NCBI GenBank assembly: GCA_000310025.1 | Contig: FN649743.1 | Coordinates: forward strand, 237,757 to 301,756 | Source of the DNA: Ectocarpus siliculosus | Lineage: Eukaryota; Sar; Phaeophyceae; Ectocarpales; Ectocarpaceae | Direction: 5' to 3' | DNA: 64,000 nt | Shown: positions 24,170-37,800 of the stretch, one piece after another | Layout of the letters: each line of letters opens with the position of its first letter | Numbering within the stretch: the first letter of the stretch is position 1 | Program-made: the position numbers and the translations under genes | The notes under the pieces: model-generated | Seen by the model: only the letters and a program-made list of their open reading frames with translations | Told to the model about the DNA's origin: nothing | Database searches by the model: none

Positions 24170-27100
24170 CTGGGGGAAGTGCGTCCCGTCAAGGGCACGG
24201 AGGCGGGCAGTGGTTGGTGTATGGGTGTACTATTCTGTAGCAGCAGAAAAAGTTGTCCCGACAGACCGTCGGACCAATGAGGGTACGCCAGGCTGTTCGG
24301 AGTGTGCGTGTGTGAGAGAGTGTTATTTATGCGCCCGAATCAATCATGGACGGCAGGTTGACGAATTCAACGACAAATATCATACCACAGAAACCAGAAA
24401 GGGGTTTACCTCCCCGCAGCACTATATCCATGCCCATCCGGACATGAAAACGGGATAATCCTGTGCTTCCCGGCCATGATTCTTAATTGATCAAAGGTTT
24501 GACCTAGGATCCTGCCTATGCACACGTAATAAACGGCTTTGAACGACACAGTAGAGGGGCGTCGCGAATAACCGCACTCATGTCACATGACAAGTAGTTC
24601 TCGGTGATTCGTCGCGCGATGCAGAAAAACGCATTTGTTACTTGGAAGCAGATTTCCGTGCCCATTGGCGTTTGAATCAAAAACTCAACCACAACAGAGA
24701 TGTCCACCCACGTCAACGAAGCCTCTTCTCATGCCAACAATGTAACAAACACCAGTTCAACCCGCCACAAACTATGCGCTTTCCAAAATCCAAAACCGAT
24801 GGCCACTACAACGCACCTGCTCCTTCTGCGGGAGATCTCCGCGTAGCGTGGTCTCGAGCTGAGCAGTTGCTCTTTGGTGTACTTCCAGGAACGTCAACAT
24901 GTCGTACAGAACGTGTGCGATGATGGGCACCAGCAGATTGCCGCCGGACATCTGGGGGTGTAAAACAACCAAACGAGGCGCCGCAAGATACAACACTCAT
25001 GACAGAAAATACATTCGACCAAACCCAAAGAACGCTGTCCACAAAAAAAAAACATGCAAATCTGAAGCGAAATCAAGCCTCACAACAACAAAAAGTGAAA
25101 TGAAGCAAACAATAGGCCATGAGTTGTAACACACCACAGATCGAAGCTCGGGCGCGGGTTAGCATTCCTAGCAGAGCTGGCTCTGCTTCAACACCATGAA
25201 ATGCACGCGCAAAACCATGAAATGTTCGCGCAAAACATGGCTACACTGTAGACGACGTTCCACAAAACGCCTGCATTCGGCAAATCTGCATCAACTAAGA
25301 CGCGCATCGCCTAAATCACGAGGAATAAGCCTCGCTCGTGCACGGACCATGTACAGCAGCCCGAAGTTGGCCCCGTAGCAGGCTTCCGTGAAGGAGCTGG
25401 CCCCCGGCACCGGGGAGTGCGCCAACCCGAACAGCACCGAAGAGATCACCAGGGCGGGGATGCCACCAATGAGCGTCGAGAGCCCTTGCTGGATCACGCC
25501 CCGGAACAACACCTCCTCGAAAAAACCTGGGCACAGCGCAGGAGAGGGAGACACAAAAAAAGACATTGTCGCTCGTCGGGTGGAAACTCTGGTACATTCC
25601 CATGTTGACAAAGATCACCGCGGGTAGACTAGGGGCAGGGAAAGGTCGGATTGAGAGGAGCTCGGCCACGTCAAAATCAAACCTACCGCGGGGGACCGGC
25701 ATATGAGGGTGAAACCTCTTGGCACCACCGAAAGCATGTTTTGGTATAGCAATGCTTCTTAAACAGAGCGGGTGCCCGCTATAGAGCGGGTGAATCGGCA
25801 TGGCACACGCCCAGGCTATTGAGGGCTCGTGACTGTTGCACAACGAAAATGTTTTTCGCTGGGCTCGACGCCTCGTACCACACACAGGACAGCAGGTAGT
25901 CTTCCAAGGCTCTCGGTCTGCATGGCCGCAGCTGTGCCCGACCGTTGCCTACTTCCGTGTCACCCGTGTACCTATGTTTTTCCTTCGGACGGGGGCACGT
26001 TCGTCCTGAGTTGTGGCAGGAGACCACCCAAACTTCGGGGTATCTTCGATATAGAGTATTCGCGAGATTGCGCCGCATGGGGGGGGAGGGTCCTGGACGC
26101 CTTTCTTGATGCAGAAAGGAATAGACCGAAGGTGAAGTCACGTGTTAGCCGTGAAACTCTCACCTGCATTGGCCGCGAGCACAAAAGACCAAAGCGACAC
26201 CACCTGATTTTCGAGGTGACCGACAGAAAGACGTGGCGTCATGGAAGCGGAGGGCACGTGGGTGGAACCGAGAGAGGGAGGGCGAGGGAGGGTTGGGGTC
26301 GCATCGATACTGGATTCGGTCGCGAGCGGCGAGCGGGCAAAAAATACAAAATACGACAGCACGAACAACAGCAAGAGCATCGATAACGACCATCAATAAT
26401 ACACAACGGCGACAATCACCACCACCAACCACGACGGCACAAAGAAAAATACAGCCAACAGCGGCTATGTAAAATACCGAGCCACCAACTAACAACGCAC
26501 CGGCCAGTTGCGCTTGGCTCCGAAGACTTGCACGACGTAGAGCTTGGTGTCTTGATCGATCTTGCGAAAGAAGTCGACCCCGCTCTTCTCCAGCAGAACG
26601 CTGACCAGAAAAATAGGGAGGGCCCCTAGGCAGCCCGCCTTAAGTGCCGCCCAAGAAAACAATGTGCCTGCGAAAGGATTGACCTAAAGCCGGTGCGTAG
26701 AAGATGTTTTGTTGGCGTGGGGGGGCACTAGACACGATCAGGTGTTTCGCGATCGCCGGTGGTGGGCCAAAAATAAAGCAATGCCGTGTGTGGCACCCAA
26801 ATGCGGGCGATCCGAGGACATATGAACTTCAGGGGGTGCAGATGGGCAGCCGGGCGGATGCAACGACAGCTGGGAAAGGTCGAATCGATGTGAGTGTGCT
26901 GTGCGGGGAGTCAAGAGGGGAGAGAAAAAAAAATAGATAAAGGTACAACCCGATATCGTGCAAGCAGTTCCGATCACATCATTTATCCTTGTCGTCAATA
27001 GGATGGCTCCTCCTCTCTTGAAACAACGAAACGATGCACAAATCAAAACCATCAAATAACAGTTCGATTGTGTTGTTCAAGCGTGGGAGTTTCATGTCTT

Positions 27101-29238
27101 CACGCAATACGGAACCCCGAACAACGAAACGTGGCCGCGGTTCGCCGATGCGTTACAACCGTTCTGTCGCACTACACACGAAAAAGAAAATAAAGACTGG
27201 AGCCGCTCGCCCAAAACGAAAACCAACAAAACGCCCCAATACCAACCTTCGTCAGGAAAGCTAGGCCAGCCGCGGCAGTCCCCACCGCTACCTCGCCTTG
27301 GACCAAGATCCTGATAGCACAAAACAAGAGGCCAAGAGTGCAAAAAAACGGTTGATGTGGTCAAAACTCTCCTCGGTAGCTCTATATGGTGGCATCCATA
27401 TGCCAACGGCCTACAACAAGAAGTCGGACGCGATCAGGCCTTACGTTGCCTGTCTTTTTCCCTGCCGCGGGAATGCTTCGTTTCATCGTCATCTCATATG
27501 GGAATCGATGCTCATAGTTTCGACCTACTCAGCGGCCTTGTCTTTCGAACGGAAGAACTTCGATCCTGGCTCACACAGAACAATTCTCAATCGCGCGAAA
27601 CAATCAAAGAGGCCAGGCGTCCATTTTACTCTGTGATTCTGCAGGAATGTTTTCGATCCACTCCTGCTGTCGGGCGCTGATCTCGGAACCGTCACCAATG
27701 CATGGTTTCGAGGCCCTTGATCGGCCTAGAGAGAGGGTCCCCTCGAGCTGTCCGCTGACCGTTTGGGTCCTGCGGTGCCAATCGAAGCTGGGTGGAAGTG
27801 TGTCGGTTATGGGAAGCGCGGATATCGGGAGTCGCCAGAGCATTTTCTCGAGTAGAGAGTAGCGTTGCTCCGGGCTCTCTCTCCGAAGTAACCCATTCAC
27901 GATAACACGAACTTTCGGCCAGAAAATCCAAGTCGAGCGCAAGGCTCTGGCCACCCTCCACCCAATTTTGTCATTGAAACGCGGGTCCGATAGGAATCAG
28001 CCTTGGGTCCTCCCTGTGACCAATACCACTGTAGTCAAAAACACACACGCTCCAAAACTTTGGGAGTCTACAGGAGGGGTGGCTCACGAGCCAAGCCGCC
28101 AGGAGCATCGCCGCGTGTCGTGTCTGCACAATTGAGTTCTTTTTTCTCCGTGGCCTAATAGGCAGCAGTGTGGGCAGACTCTCGCTGAGACTGATAAGAG
28201 CTTCACCACCATTTCGACGTAAAGCATGCCTCACGGTATGACGCTTCCAACGTGCGAGAAAACACGGCTCCTGGGCGCAGCAGAGCTCTTACCACTTTTG
28301 GGGCGAAACATTCGAAATCCATCGCAACCGGTCGAACCCATCTCGGAATACGCGTGTGACACGCACCTACAGCAGTACCTTACCCTACAAGCACCTGTGC
28401 ACGGCAACCTAGCACCACCCACGGCACGCTGGCCTCGCATCTATCGGTGGTGGTTGAGGCTAGGGTACGCGCCTAAAATTCACTTTTTCGTCAAGTGCTA
28501 AGCGCCCCTCCACCGCAGTTGCTTCAGTACTTCGTGACTTCAAGCGGAGTAACTTTGCCGATATTTTCCTGAAAACGGTCTCGCCGCCACTTTACTGACC
28601 CAATGCTCCGAAGAGTTTCAGGTACATAGTCAACCGTGCTACCTTGGGGCCTCAACACTTCGCACGCCGGTTGCGGTCGGGCGAGACAACAAGTTCTGGA
28701 TATCCTCAAGAACCCACGCGTTGCACATGGATACAATAGTTGTAAATGTACTGTAGAACTAGAGAACACTTTCTACTGCTGTAGTTCAGGCGTCAACACA
28801 AACAAAGGTTTTGGGGCCAACCACGAACGCCATAGACAGTAGGTACTACTCCCGTACCTGCCCCCGACTGCTTGGCTGGGTCTCATTCGCGACACTCTAT
28901 CTGCAAGTGTCTCTCTCAATCTAGCGCCAGCATCACGTATCCACAACATTGTATGTACCGGCATACCTCATCAGTTCAAGGTTCGGACCCTGGAGCATTC
29001 CTGATCCTTTCGGCTTTTCCGCTGCCATCTTAACGCTCCCACTCCCGTGCATCCTGGTGCTGGCGCCTCCGAAAGGGGCAATCGCCACCCATGGCCTTGA
29101 CGAGAGCTGTCCGGCGGTAGGGGGCCGATTGAAGGTGGCGGGACCATGGCGTTGGGGTAGGAACGCAGGCTTCACTGCGGGAGACACAAACAAGGTGTTT
29201 GCTCCCCATGCAACCGTGGCGGCAGCTGAAAGCGACAT
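22859..29238 (-). CDS. CPBP (CaaX-like) intramembrane protease with two EF-hands, probably plastid
   Basis: Certain exons (minus, 5' to 3'): 26203-26164, 25526-25348, 24951-24817, 24169-24051, 23492-23420, 22972-22859 (stop). They join in phase. Also likely: 26600-26501 (or from 26625), and start exons 29238-28967 and 28750-28643, which fit each other in phase. The middle (28.6-26.6 kb) is unresolved; a stretch near 27307-27246 (EVAVGTAAAGLAFL) may be one more exon. Active-site motifs of CPBP metalloproteases are complete: FFEEVLFRG (Glu-Glu and Arg), FGLAHSP (His) and GNLLVPIIAHVLYD (His). Then come two canonical EF-hands: DLDKNGVIDQKE and DLDKNNALTFDE. The leader MSLSAAATVAWGANTLFVSP ... 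AFLP resembles stramenopile plastid presequences. The fusion suggests calcium-controlled proteolysis or a calcium-sensing membrane scaffold. The start exons' link to this gene is inferred. Confidence 0.78.
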
Positions 29239-29980
29239 TGTCGGCGTCGCCAAGGACAAAACAGGCCGGCGTTCACAGCAATCGATGTTCGGTGTAATAA
29301 GCCCGTGTCGGTTCAGGAAGCGTCCGCAATTCCTAGCGCCCTGATCTGCTGGTGAAAGAGCGAGAGCTGTTGGCAATGGAAGGAAGTGCAGCCCATGCGG
29401 CGTGATGAACTTTCCCCAAACTTTCCCGAACCGCTCGCGGTTCAAATTCCGGAACCATGTAACCGCCCTTCTTCGACATCGACGTTTAGCTTTCGGGGGG
29501 TGCTCTATGGTGCTAGGTAGGAACGAGAGAGACAACGCAGCAGCTGTCTGTTTACGCCAACTCTATCTGAGCGACACAGGGAAATCGCCAATATTTAAAC
29601 ACTGACTATCAGACCCACACGCCCTACATGGGCTGCAATTGATGGGCTGAGTAGAGGATAGGCGTGGCGAGAGAGCAGCAGCACTCAGAGAAGCTGCCCG
29701 TCACACCTTCCGAAGGACTGGGCTGTACGCTGTCTCGTCTCTACTTGAGAGTGCGCCCCGTGCCCTGGGCTGGTCATTTCATTCATCTGGTACCACAATA
29801 CGGGGGTGCTATCCGCCATATTGCTGCATCCCTGCACCTACTGCTACTGTTTCGCCGGGAGGATCGTCGGTCGGTGGGGGGGGGTTCGAGACGCAGGGAG
29901 AGGAGAACTTGTCAAGGAGGAGGAGAATACAGCGGGGGGTGAGTAGCGGCCGCTTCTGTTGGTTTCTCTAAGGAGCGGCC
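29239..29980. promoter_or_regulatory. Shared 742-base upstream region of two divergent genes
   Basis: Lies between the proposed ATG of the protease (29238, minus) and the ATG of the ankyrin protein (29981, plus). It has GGAGG-rich stretches near 29890-29940. No clear TATA box was recognised. A shared promoter is an inference that depends on the protease start being right. Confidence 0.35.
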
Positions 29981-32639
29981 ATGCCAACCGACACGGAACT
30001 GCACAAGGCCGCGCACAACGGTGATCTCGGCAAGGTAAAGCAGTTGGTAGAGGATGGCGAGATAGCGGTCAACGAGCCCGGCGCAGCGGAGCGAAGAGCG
30101 TTGCACAGGTGGGAGCAGAACTATATACTACTCTGTAGAGACCAGCCACTCCGAGCTTCCACTCCGAGCGTAACCACAAGTATTAAAATAGGCTTTCCTA
30201 TCCCATTAACATCTACTTGTACTGTATTACCAACAACTAGCTGCACCGTTTGACATCTACATGGTAGCAACACTGATCGAAACACCGCTGTCGGGTGTGA
30301 TTGGCCGGCATGATGGGCTACTCTACGTATGTACGCGACACCACGCATCGGATGTTCCGTGTGTCCCGTGTGTCTCATCCCAACAGAACAGTAGCTCTTG
30401 GTCTTGTAGCACGGCCGAAACCATTGCGCCCGCATGAGGTAGCATCCTCATTGGACCCTGCCTTGCGTCGAAAATGTTTGGTGACGCAAACTTATGCTCG
30501 GTCAACCTGCCTGTAGACTATCAACCGGTGCTGTAGACCGGACAAACTACGGCCGTAGTGCCAATTATTGTTTAAGCAAGCAAGCAGGTGACCTATCATG
30601 CATGCAGCTCGTTTCCAGCGAATTGTTGGTGCTCACGGGAATCAGTCTACGAAATTCATACTTTTGGGATTCGCGCATGTCTTGCCTACCATTCATCGTT
30701 TAAAGAATTCCGGGCCTTGCTTCCTGCCAGACATCAATCCACAGCAATCCCTGTGCAGCGAAATATATAGTTTCTTGGCTCGTCGGCATCTGACCACCTT
30801 CAGTAGCAAGTGACGAAGGCAGAAAAGCATTTTCCGGTCTGGAAGCGGTGCCATGTTCAAGTCATCAATTGGTGTTGGTGCACAACCACGAGCGGTGTCT
30901 GGTCTGCAGCGAACCGCACCAGCAACGGATCGTAACACAACACCTTCTCCCAACCGTGCGAAACGTTGTTTTAACGGCGTCTACTGTTCAATGGCGTTCC
31001 CAGAGCGGCCGGAGGGAACCATGTAGAGATCATGAACTATTTGATGGAAAAGGGGGCTCCGGTGGATCAGACAGACAAGAGCGGACGGACTGCACTACAC
31101 TGGGCGGTCATCAGTGGACACAAGGAGGCCACAGATATCCTGCTCGCGAAGGTGAGTTACATGTTTTTGCGGAGGATCTTAGGGTTTTTTGCCGCTCAAG
31201 AGCAATACAGCACTAGACTCATCATTGTTGTATCCGGAAAGAGGTATTTTATAACCATCGCTCGTTCGAAAGGCTAAGGGGCACGAAGACAGGACGGGTA
31301 GAATTGCGGTGCAAGTGCGGGTGAGAAAATGGTCACACCCACCTGAGGTGTTTTGACGTGGGTGTCTGACCGATGTTGGGATTGTTTCACTCGGTACCAC
31401 TCGAACCCAGCCCCGAAACCTTGCAGTGTTGCGACGCGTGGTCCCGCCACACGAACTGTGCTACCGCGACTACCAGAGGAAACACAACAACAACAACAGC
31501 AGCAGCAGCAGCAACCATGGTACGTCCATGACTCTCCTCTCACAGCATACCCTTTCCTTGCTCTCGTCTGCCTCCCCACCCCGGAAGGACACGGATCTGT
31601 TCAAAACAACAAGTAGCGGGGCCACGCCTTTCTTGGCCGCGTGCGAAGGAGGCAGGGTGGACGTGGTTAGATCTTTGATGGAGAAGGCAACAGCACTTGG
31701 AGTGCTCGAGGAGATGTGCAACAAGCAGGATGCCGGAGGGAAAACGCCGTTTGATATGGCCGCAGCAGGCCAACACAAGGTAATCATGTTCATGTTGTTG
31801 CCCGCCATGGGTTGTATTTTGCTGAGGCGGTCCGTGAGGGAAGATAGCAGTCAAGTACTGTCGGAAAGAGGGGAAGAAAGTTCCAGGCAGTAGCATTCTG
31901 TTCAGAATAGTCTGTGACATCGTCAGAAACGTTGTCCCCTTAAACTCCCCCACCAGGAATAGCTAGCCCCTAACACAAAATTACTGGAAGAGCACATACA
32001 TTATACCTGTGGAGAGGCATACGTAAGCGCAAGTGGAAGCACCAGAACAACCGTAGGCTTCCCGTTGTCGGTCATACAGGATGGACCAAGCCCAACGGTA
32101 ATCGCGCTTGGTCGGTCGTGAGCCTTTTACACGGCTAGATCGTGGACCTCTCTTGTGGCTTTCTTGATGACCTCTATCCCGAAAACAAGCAGAGATTCGA
32201 ACGCTCAGGAACAAGTTGTTAGGAGTAACCACAACCGGGCAGGCTCGCAGACATGTCAGCCGTACAATTTCGCTCGATGCAGGCTCAATGTTGGTGGAAC
32301 ACTACTCGAGCATAATGACGTACGTATAAAACAAAATGTATTTAGCTCGCTGGTCGGCGAAACCCTACGGTGAACAAGCGTTATTAGTGGGGCGTGCCGT
32401 AGGAATGACGACGGTGTTTGATTTCGACAGGTATACATGGTCAAGGTGACAAAAAGTACTAGGAACAACACATGCGACTCCCTCCCCCGGTCTTAGACAT
32501 ATTCCGAATTCTCTGTACCCGTACCGCTGTTGAATTAATGTGCGTTTCACCTGTTTTGTGTTTGTTTCAGGCCACCTGCAGCTTGTTGAAGGAGCTTGGG
32601 GACCCAAATGCGCAATCGGCAGCTTGCACAATCTCTTGA
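29981..32639 (+). CDS. Small ankyrin-repeat protein, 178 residues
   Basis: Four exons: 29981-30108, 31004-31151, 31588-31779, 32571-32639 (TGA). All junctions are GT-AG and in phase; 537 bases make 178 residues plus stop. It starts MPTDTELHKAAHNGDLGKVK and holds about four ankyrin repeats: ELHKAAHNGDLGKVKQL, ALHRAAGGNHVEIMNYL, TALHWAVISGHKEATDILL and TPFLAACEGGRVDVVRSL, with a final partial repeat KTPFDMAAAGQHK. No other domain or signal peptide is visible, so it is likely a soluble adaptor. The partner is unknown. The CAA/CAG tract at 31480-31516 lies in intron 2, just upstream of exon 3. Confidence 0.85.
31480..31516. repeat. CAA/CAG trinucleotide microsatellite in an intron
   Basis: A run of CAA then CAG units in intron 2 of the ankyrin gene. 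It produces false poly-Gln and poly-Cys frames on the two strands. Confidence 0.85.
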
Positions 32640-34856
32640 TCTCCCGAACAACTAGGACAGCACCAACTCCAACTTGTTTTGTATAGATGGTCAACGTGAG
32701 CGGCTTTTAGTAGGTTCCCAAGAAGCACTAAGATTTGTAGAGAATAATGTATTGTAGACCGTGTTCTCGCGAGTAAGTAGTTATATGGGTTGTGGGACAA
32801 GTTGTGTGTCACTTCATGAGCGAGAGGCCAACTGGGGAGTTATCTGGGAATCTCTCAGCCCAAGTCCACATAGTTCTCGATGAGCACGAGGCTAACATGT
32901 TGGACTCGGCAACGAAGTCCGCCTCAAATCATGGTACGCTCACGGATCACAAGCAACGAACTTGATTTTTCTACCTGATGAATATCGTCTTTAAGCGTGC
33001 ATTCACCTTTGGTGGTGTGTGTGGTTGAACGTCCCAAAGAGGCATGACACGTTAGCTTTCATCACCAGATGTGCCAGCGAACACAAGCGGAAGGGGTGGT
33101 GATATGTAGTGCTCAGCGTGCATGTGTGGCGATTGCATGTTGCTTTCAATCTTCCTTCTCTCTCACGATCTTTGCAAAGCTTGGGCAGCGAACATCGTGA
33201 TTTCGACGACCGGGTTGGCCTTGCAACAGGCGCAAGCCCCGTGGTTGCCTCCTGGGCGGAGTTGTTTCAGGCAAGGCATGCACACGACTGCACGGCATAG
33301 GGGGGGTTGGGGGTTGCTCTCTTCTTCTCGGGTGAAGGAGGGGGTCATCAGCGAAGAAAGCAGCGCTCTGGGTTGGAGAGTTTCCACCATGCGCGCCATC
33401 TTGCCGGGCGTAATTGCTGTGTTGTTTTTTTCTTTTGGTTGTGTTCTGCATACGCTTGCTGAAGCTGCTGCAGTTCTTGGGGCTTTCCTGTTGCCTCTGC
33501 ACTACACCACAAATCAAGTGCTTGCCTGCGCGATTGTAGATACAAACAGCCCCTCAGATTCAGGGGTTTGCGTGCATCTGCTGTTCATGTAGCCGGGCTG
33601 TAATGATGCGGAGAGAAGCATGGTGGTACTTGCCGTCTTGGGACATCAACCATATGGTCGAAGACGGGATAACGAAGTCTTGCGCTCAGAACATTTTTAC
33701 ATTTTCCCAAACATCATACCAGATCGATACCATGCCACTTCCCAGGTTCTTCGCTGCGATAAATCTAATGTATAGACGATGCACCAGTTTTTCCTGTTGG
33801 AATAGGGTATCTTGGCATAACGACCAATATCAAGCTCCACCTATGTCTGGTCCGAGGCCGGGCAAGAGCACCCAAGGCCCTATCTTGGCGCTGTTCATGG
33901 CGCTATTGCGCGAAATTTCCAGGATAGTGCGCGAAGCACAGGCTCTCTCTCGTTCCCCACTTGTAGATCAGTCGAGAGCGGTCAAAAGCATGCACAGGCG
34001 GCTGCGGTGGGTGATGTCCTACGTCATTCTTCACTACAGAATACAACGTGGGAAGGGTTTGGTAACCCTCTTGCCCTTGTCAGCAACGGCGGCGGATGAC
34101 GCTGTGGGTACGAAAGGGGGAATGATAGAGCTTCTCCAGCTTGTAGTCTGGTTTCACATGCCGTGACAAGAGGACAGTCCGATACGGTACCTATAGGGGC
34201 GAATATAGACGGTAGAAATTGCATTGCAAGCAAGAAACCCTGCGTCTCTGCCGTTCCACATCGGGTGTGCCTGAGGCCGCGGATGCTATTTAGCTCATCG
34301 TTATTGATGGTCTTCTGGGGTGTAACTCGATGATGTGTTCCACGCGCACCTAGGGCGGAACATGGAGCGCGGAACGAAATATCGAAAAACAAGCTACCTG
34401 CTCCTCCATAGTCCTTTCACCGACATCTCCAACCTGGGACGGACCATGCGCGTTCGAAATCCCCCCAAGTGCCTTGGCGACAACTGAGTTCGCGGACAAA
34501 CACCGGCCTATTGCCGAGCCCATCGCCGCTCTAAGGGAAGCTCGGGGCCCCGAACGATTCACAGGACTGATTTCGCGAGCTGCAGCTCTTCGGATACGCG
34601 CACTACCCGTGCTACCGGAACTGACCTCTCGGGGAGCTTCCAGGCGCCTCATTGAAGTCGCCGCCCAACTACATGCGTCAGCAGCGCAACCCACACCTCA
34701 CGCCGGAATCATCAGCGTGTATGCTGGTAATCGTGGTCTAGGCGCGGTTGGGTCAAAAAACGCGAGAGCCACAAGGTGCCCACACGGGTACTACCCTTCT
34801 CACGGAGCCTACACGGGCAGAGAAACACTGCTGTCAAGTCGCCAAAAAGCGTTTAT
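32640..34856. other. Region between two convergent 3' ends, no gene supported
   Basis: The ankyrin gene ends at 32639 (plus) and the tRNA-binding gene at 34857 (minus). Several open frames of 120-190 codons occur (33122-33592 and 33603-34166, plus) but none shows a recognisable motif or exon chain. One has a hydrophobic stretch near 33390-33500 that could be a small membrane protein, unproven. Confidence 0.45.
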
Positions 34857-37800
34857 TCAGCGGACGGCGCCGTCACGGACGGTAGGGGCCGTGCATGCAC
34901 CGCAAGAGGACACCAATGCGTGGTCTCGCCACCTCACCGTGCCTTCCACGTCCGTGGTGAGTTCCTATCGCAGGTGGTAGGGCGCGCGCGGGGAGAGAGG
35001 AGCCGGGGGGGGGGGGGTGTCGCTATGCTCTTCACGATGACGACGTTTTCGAGCGAGCGCACTCCATAACCGAAGCAAGAGGCTGCTCGTCGCGTCGCGT
35101 TCCACAAGGTGTGGTGATCCCCGGGCAAGTGTAGCCTTGAGCTCACAAGGGGGCCACGGGAGCCGACGATGGGAAGGGGAGTGAGCCTCAAAAAGAAGTG
35201 GGGCGTCCTCCGCCGTTCGCGGTCCCGGGCCAACACACGTGGACCAAGTTCGCAAGAACAATTTACACACTAGCAGGATCAGAGCGGTAACCCCCCATGG
35301 GAAGGAGTGACCGTTGGAAGAGTTGCGACAGGGCATGAACATTTGGCCTCTGCAACTAGCCCTCCGTAAGGACTCGTGCAATACGTTGTAGACACGCTGA
35401 TGATTTCGCCTTGCAAACAACTACAACATAAAACAAGAAGTATCGTCTTTCGCCGGAATGCAGCGAAAGCTGTCTCTTACCGGAAGAATCTTGTCCAAAA
35501 CTTTCTTCTTCTCCATCTGTGCCGCGGAAACGGGCTCGAAGGGCCCGCCCGCAAGTCCTTCGAAAGAGAGCCTCTCTCCCACGGCAGATCCCTCTGGAGG
35601 AACGACAAGCTCCACATGTTCCTGTTGGTTAGGATACCGTCGTCGTCGTCATTGTTGATGATACCCCGTGTCGCAAGGCAAAAACTTTCCCATTTCCCTC
35701 CCGTGGTGTTGTCATCCGTGTAGACAGCGGTTTTTCTGGATACTGGATATTGACGTTTCCGTTGTGATCGGATCAATCATATCTCGCAGCCTGTCAGTAC
35801 ACGCGAACGGGACGAGCGCAGAATCCAACCCCTAGGCTACGACCACAAGTGATCTCCGAAGACAAATCGCATTTGAGCGACAACGGAAGGGTGGTCGACC
35901 TACGCAGTACCCTGGACAACATACAAATATGTGTGGAGAGCATCCCGTGGAAAACCCACCATATTGCCGTCAACTCACTAATCCGAACGGCTCGTGTAGA
36001 TGACCGCGGGAATTAACGCCGACCGCTAACGTAGTAAGACAGTGGTCACGATATCAAAACATTTTCTAACTTTCATCTCAATTGGGTCAACGTCACATGC
36101 ACCTACGTGAAACATGTGCGGCTAACGCTTGATTTTCAATGTTTGACCAAGGCACCACAAAACAAAAAGCCCAAACAGTACACAGCAACGAATAGCAACA
36201 ATGCTGCAACACCATGATTCGCAGGGACAAGCGGTGCCGCCCGAGAGTTCCCGACAACCATCGACCGCACCTTGCCGTCGCCAAGAGCGCCGACGGCGCA
36301 CACCACCATGCCCTGGCTCTTGAACCCCTTCAGATTGCGCGGCTTCACGACGAGCGACACCGCGGAAGACATCATTATGCCGGCAAAGGGCGGTGTCACG
36401 AGAGACACGCGCAACGGTGCAAAAACGGGAGGTTGAATTTGAAGCCCATGGCGGTACCAACAAATGCCTCTGTAGAAAACAGGCCAAAAAGTGGACCCCA
36501 CATCAAGGCCGTCGCAGGCAGTGGGGGAACGGTCGCAGAAAGCCATACACACACAAGAGGCGCGGGACAACATTAATCGGTCGCAGTTTCAGAGCTGAAA
36601 GGAGAAGTCTGAAGGGAATATCACGCGTTGCGTGTAAGTGTGAGGGGTCCCCAGCGAGATATCAAAACAGCAGCGAAGCTGTGACACGAGACGCTGGGAG
36701 TTTATGCGTGGGCTCGACAGGCGAAATCCAACAGCGCGGAAGGCGAAAGGGCACCTGGAAGGACACCTCGCGTGCACCAAAAACAGCGCGCTGCAATACT
36801 GATGCATTGAGTCGAAGAGAAAAGGGTAGGGCAGGCAGAAACAACGGGCTGTGTACAACTTCGCGTAAGAACCATCGTGCAAAAATAAGCCCTAACATAT
36901 GCATAGATGGGTATCGGCACATACGCTGGCCTTACGCCCTCACCGCCCGAGTTTGACTCCCGACTACTTCTGGTCCTCTACTTCAAAGCGACTCTCGAAA
37001 CCCTCTATTCAGTTAATCACACCATGGGATCTGTCCGCTCTTCATCCAATATGTTGCACGGCTGCTGCAGTACGCCGTGTCTTGCGGTCTTAAAATCTAC
37101 TATGCAACACATGTTGTCGTCGTCCAAAACGTGCAGCTGTTGATCCAGGGAAGCTACAACGCGCAGCAGTCCCTCCCTTGGCCGCCCGCAGTTTCTGTGA
37201 ACGATTCGTCGGGTTTCTAACAGTAAATTGTCGAGATGTGTTCGTCAAGACGCATACCCTCACCTTCAGGTTACACATGACGATGACCTTTCTTCCCTTC
37301 ATCTCCTCGAGGGAGTAGTGCGGCACGAGCCCGCTAGCAATGTTTCGAGGAGCTCCTTCTCCAACGTCAATCTCCTCGCAGTATAGCCTGGTTTGACGTT
37401 ATCCCCAGGACCCAGAGCAACGTTTACAAAACCATGCCTTTGCTCTTGCAGGGAATTACCATGTCGTCTCAACTCCTACGGCTAGGATGCTGTCACCGTC
37501 GAAGGAACGAAAAAGGTATGAGACTAGATATGTGCACACCCCGTGCCTACGCAAAGTCGCTTGTTGTCGCCCAAGTTCTGTGCAGCAAGGAGATATCAAC
37601 AACTTAGATAGCCAGTCGCTATCGAAAGCAACCATGGTTTGGTTCGGTGGAGAATTCGAGGAGAGCGCACCGACGAAACGGGTATTGGGTGGTGTGCTGC
37701 TGTGTCCCATACGGAATACGGCGAACCGCGACTCACTTATCGGCCGTCTCGTGCGTCCAGACTCGAGTGATTTGCCCCACCCTCAGGTCGACCTTCGTTC

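Noticed and set aside
29239-29535. N-terminal extension of the plastid-leader frame on the minus strand
   Set aside because: The ATG at 29238 gives a credible targeting leader; upstream residues are basic and look non-coding.
33603-34166. 187-codon plus-strand open frame
   Set aside because: No motif, unusual composition (many Met, Trp, Cys), and it lies between convergent genes; could not be supported.
34474-34980. 168-codon plus-strand open frame
   Set aside because: No ATG at its start, and it overlaps the last exon of the tRNA-binding gene on the other strand.
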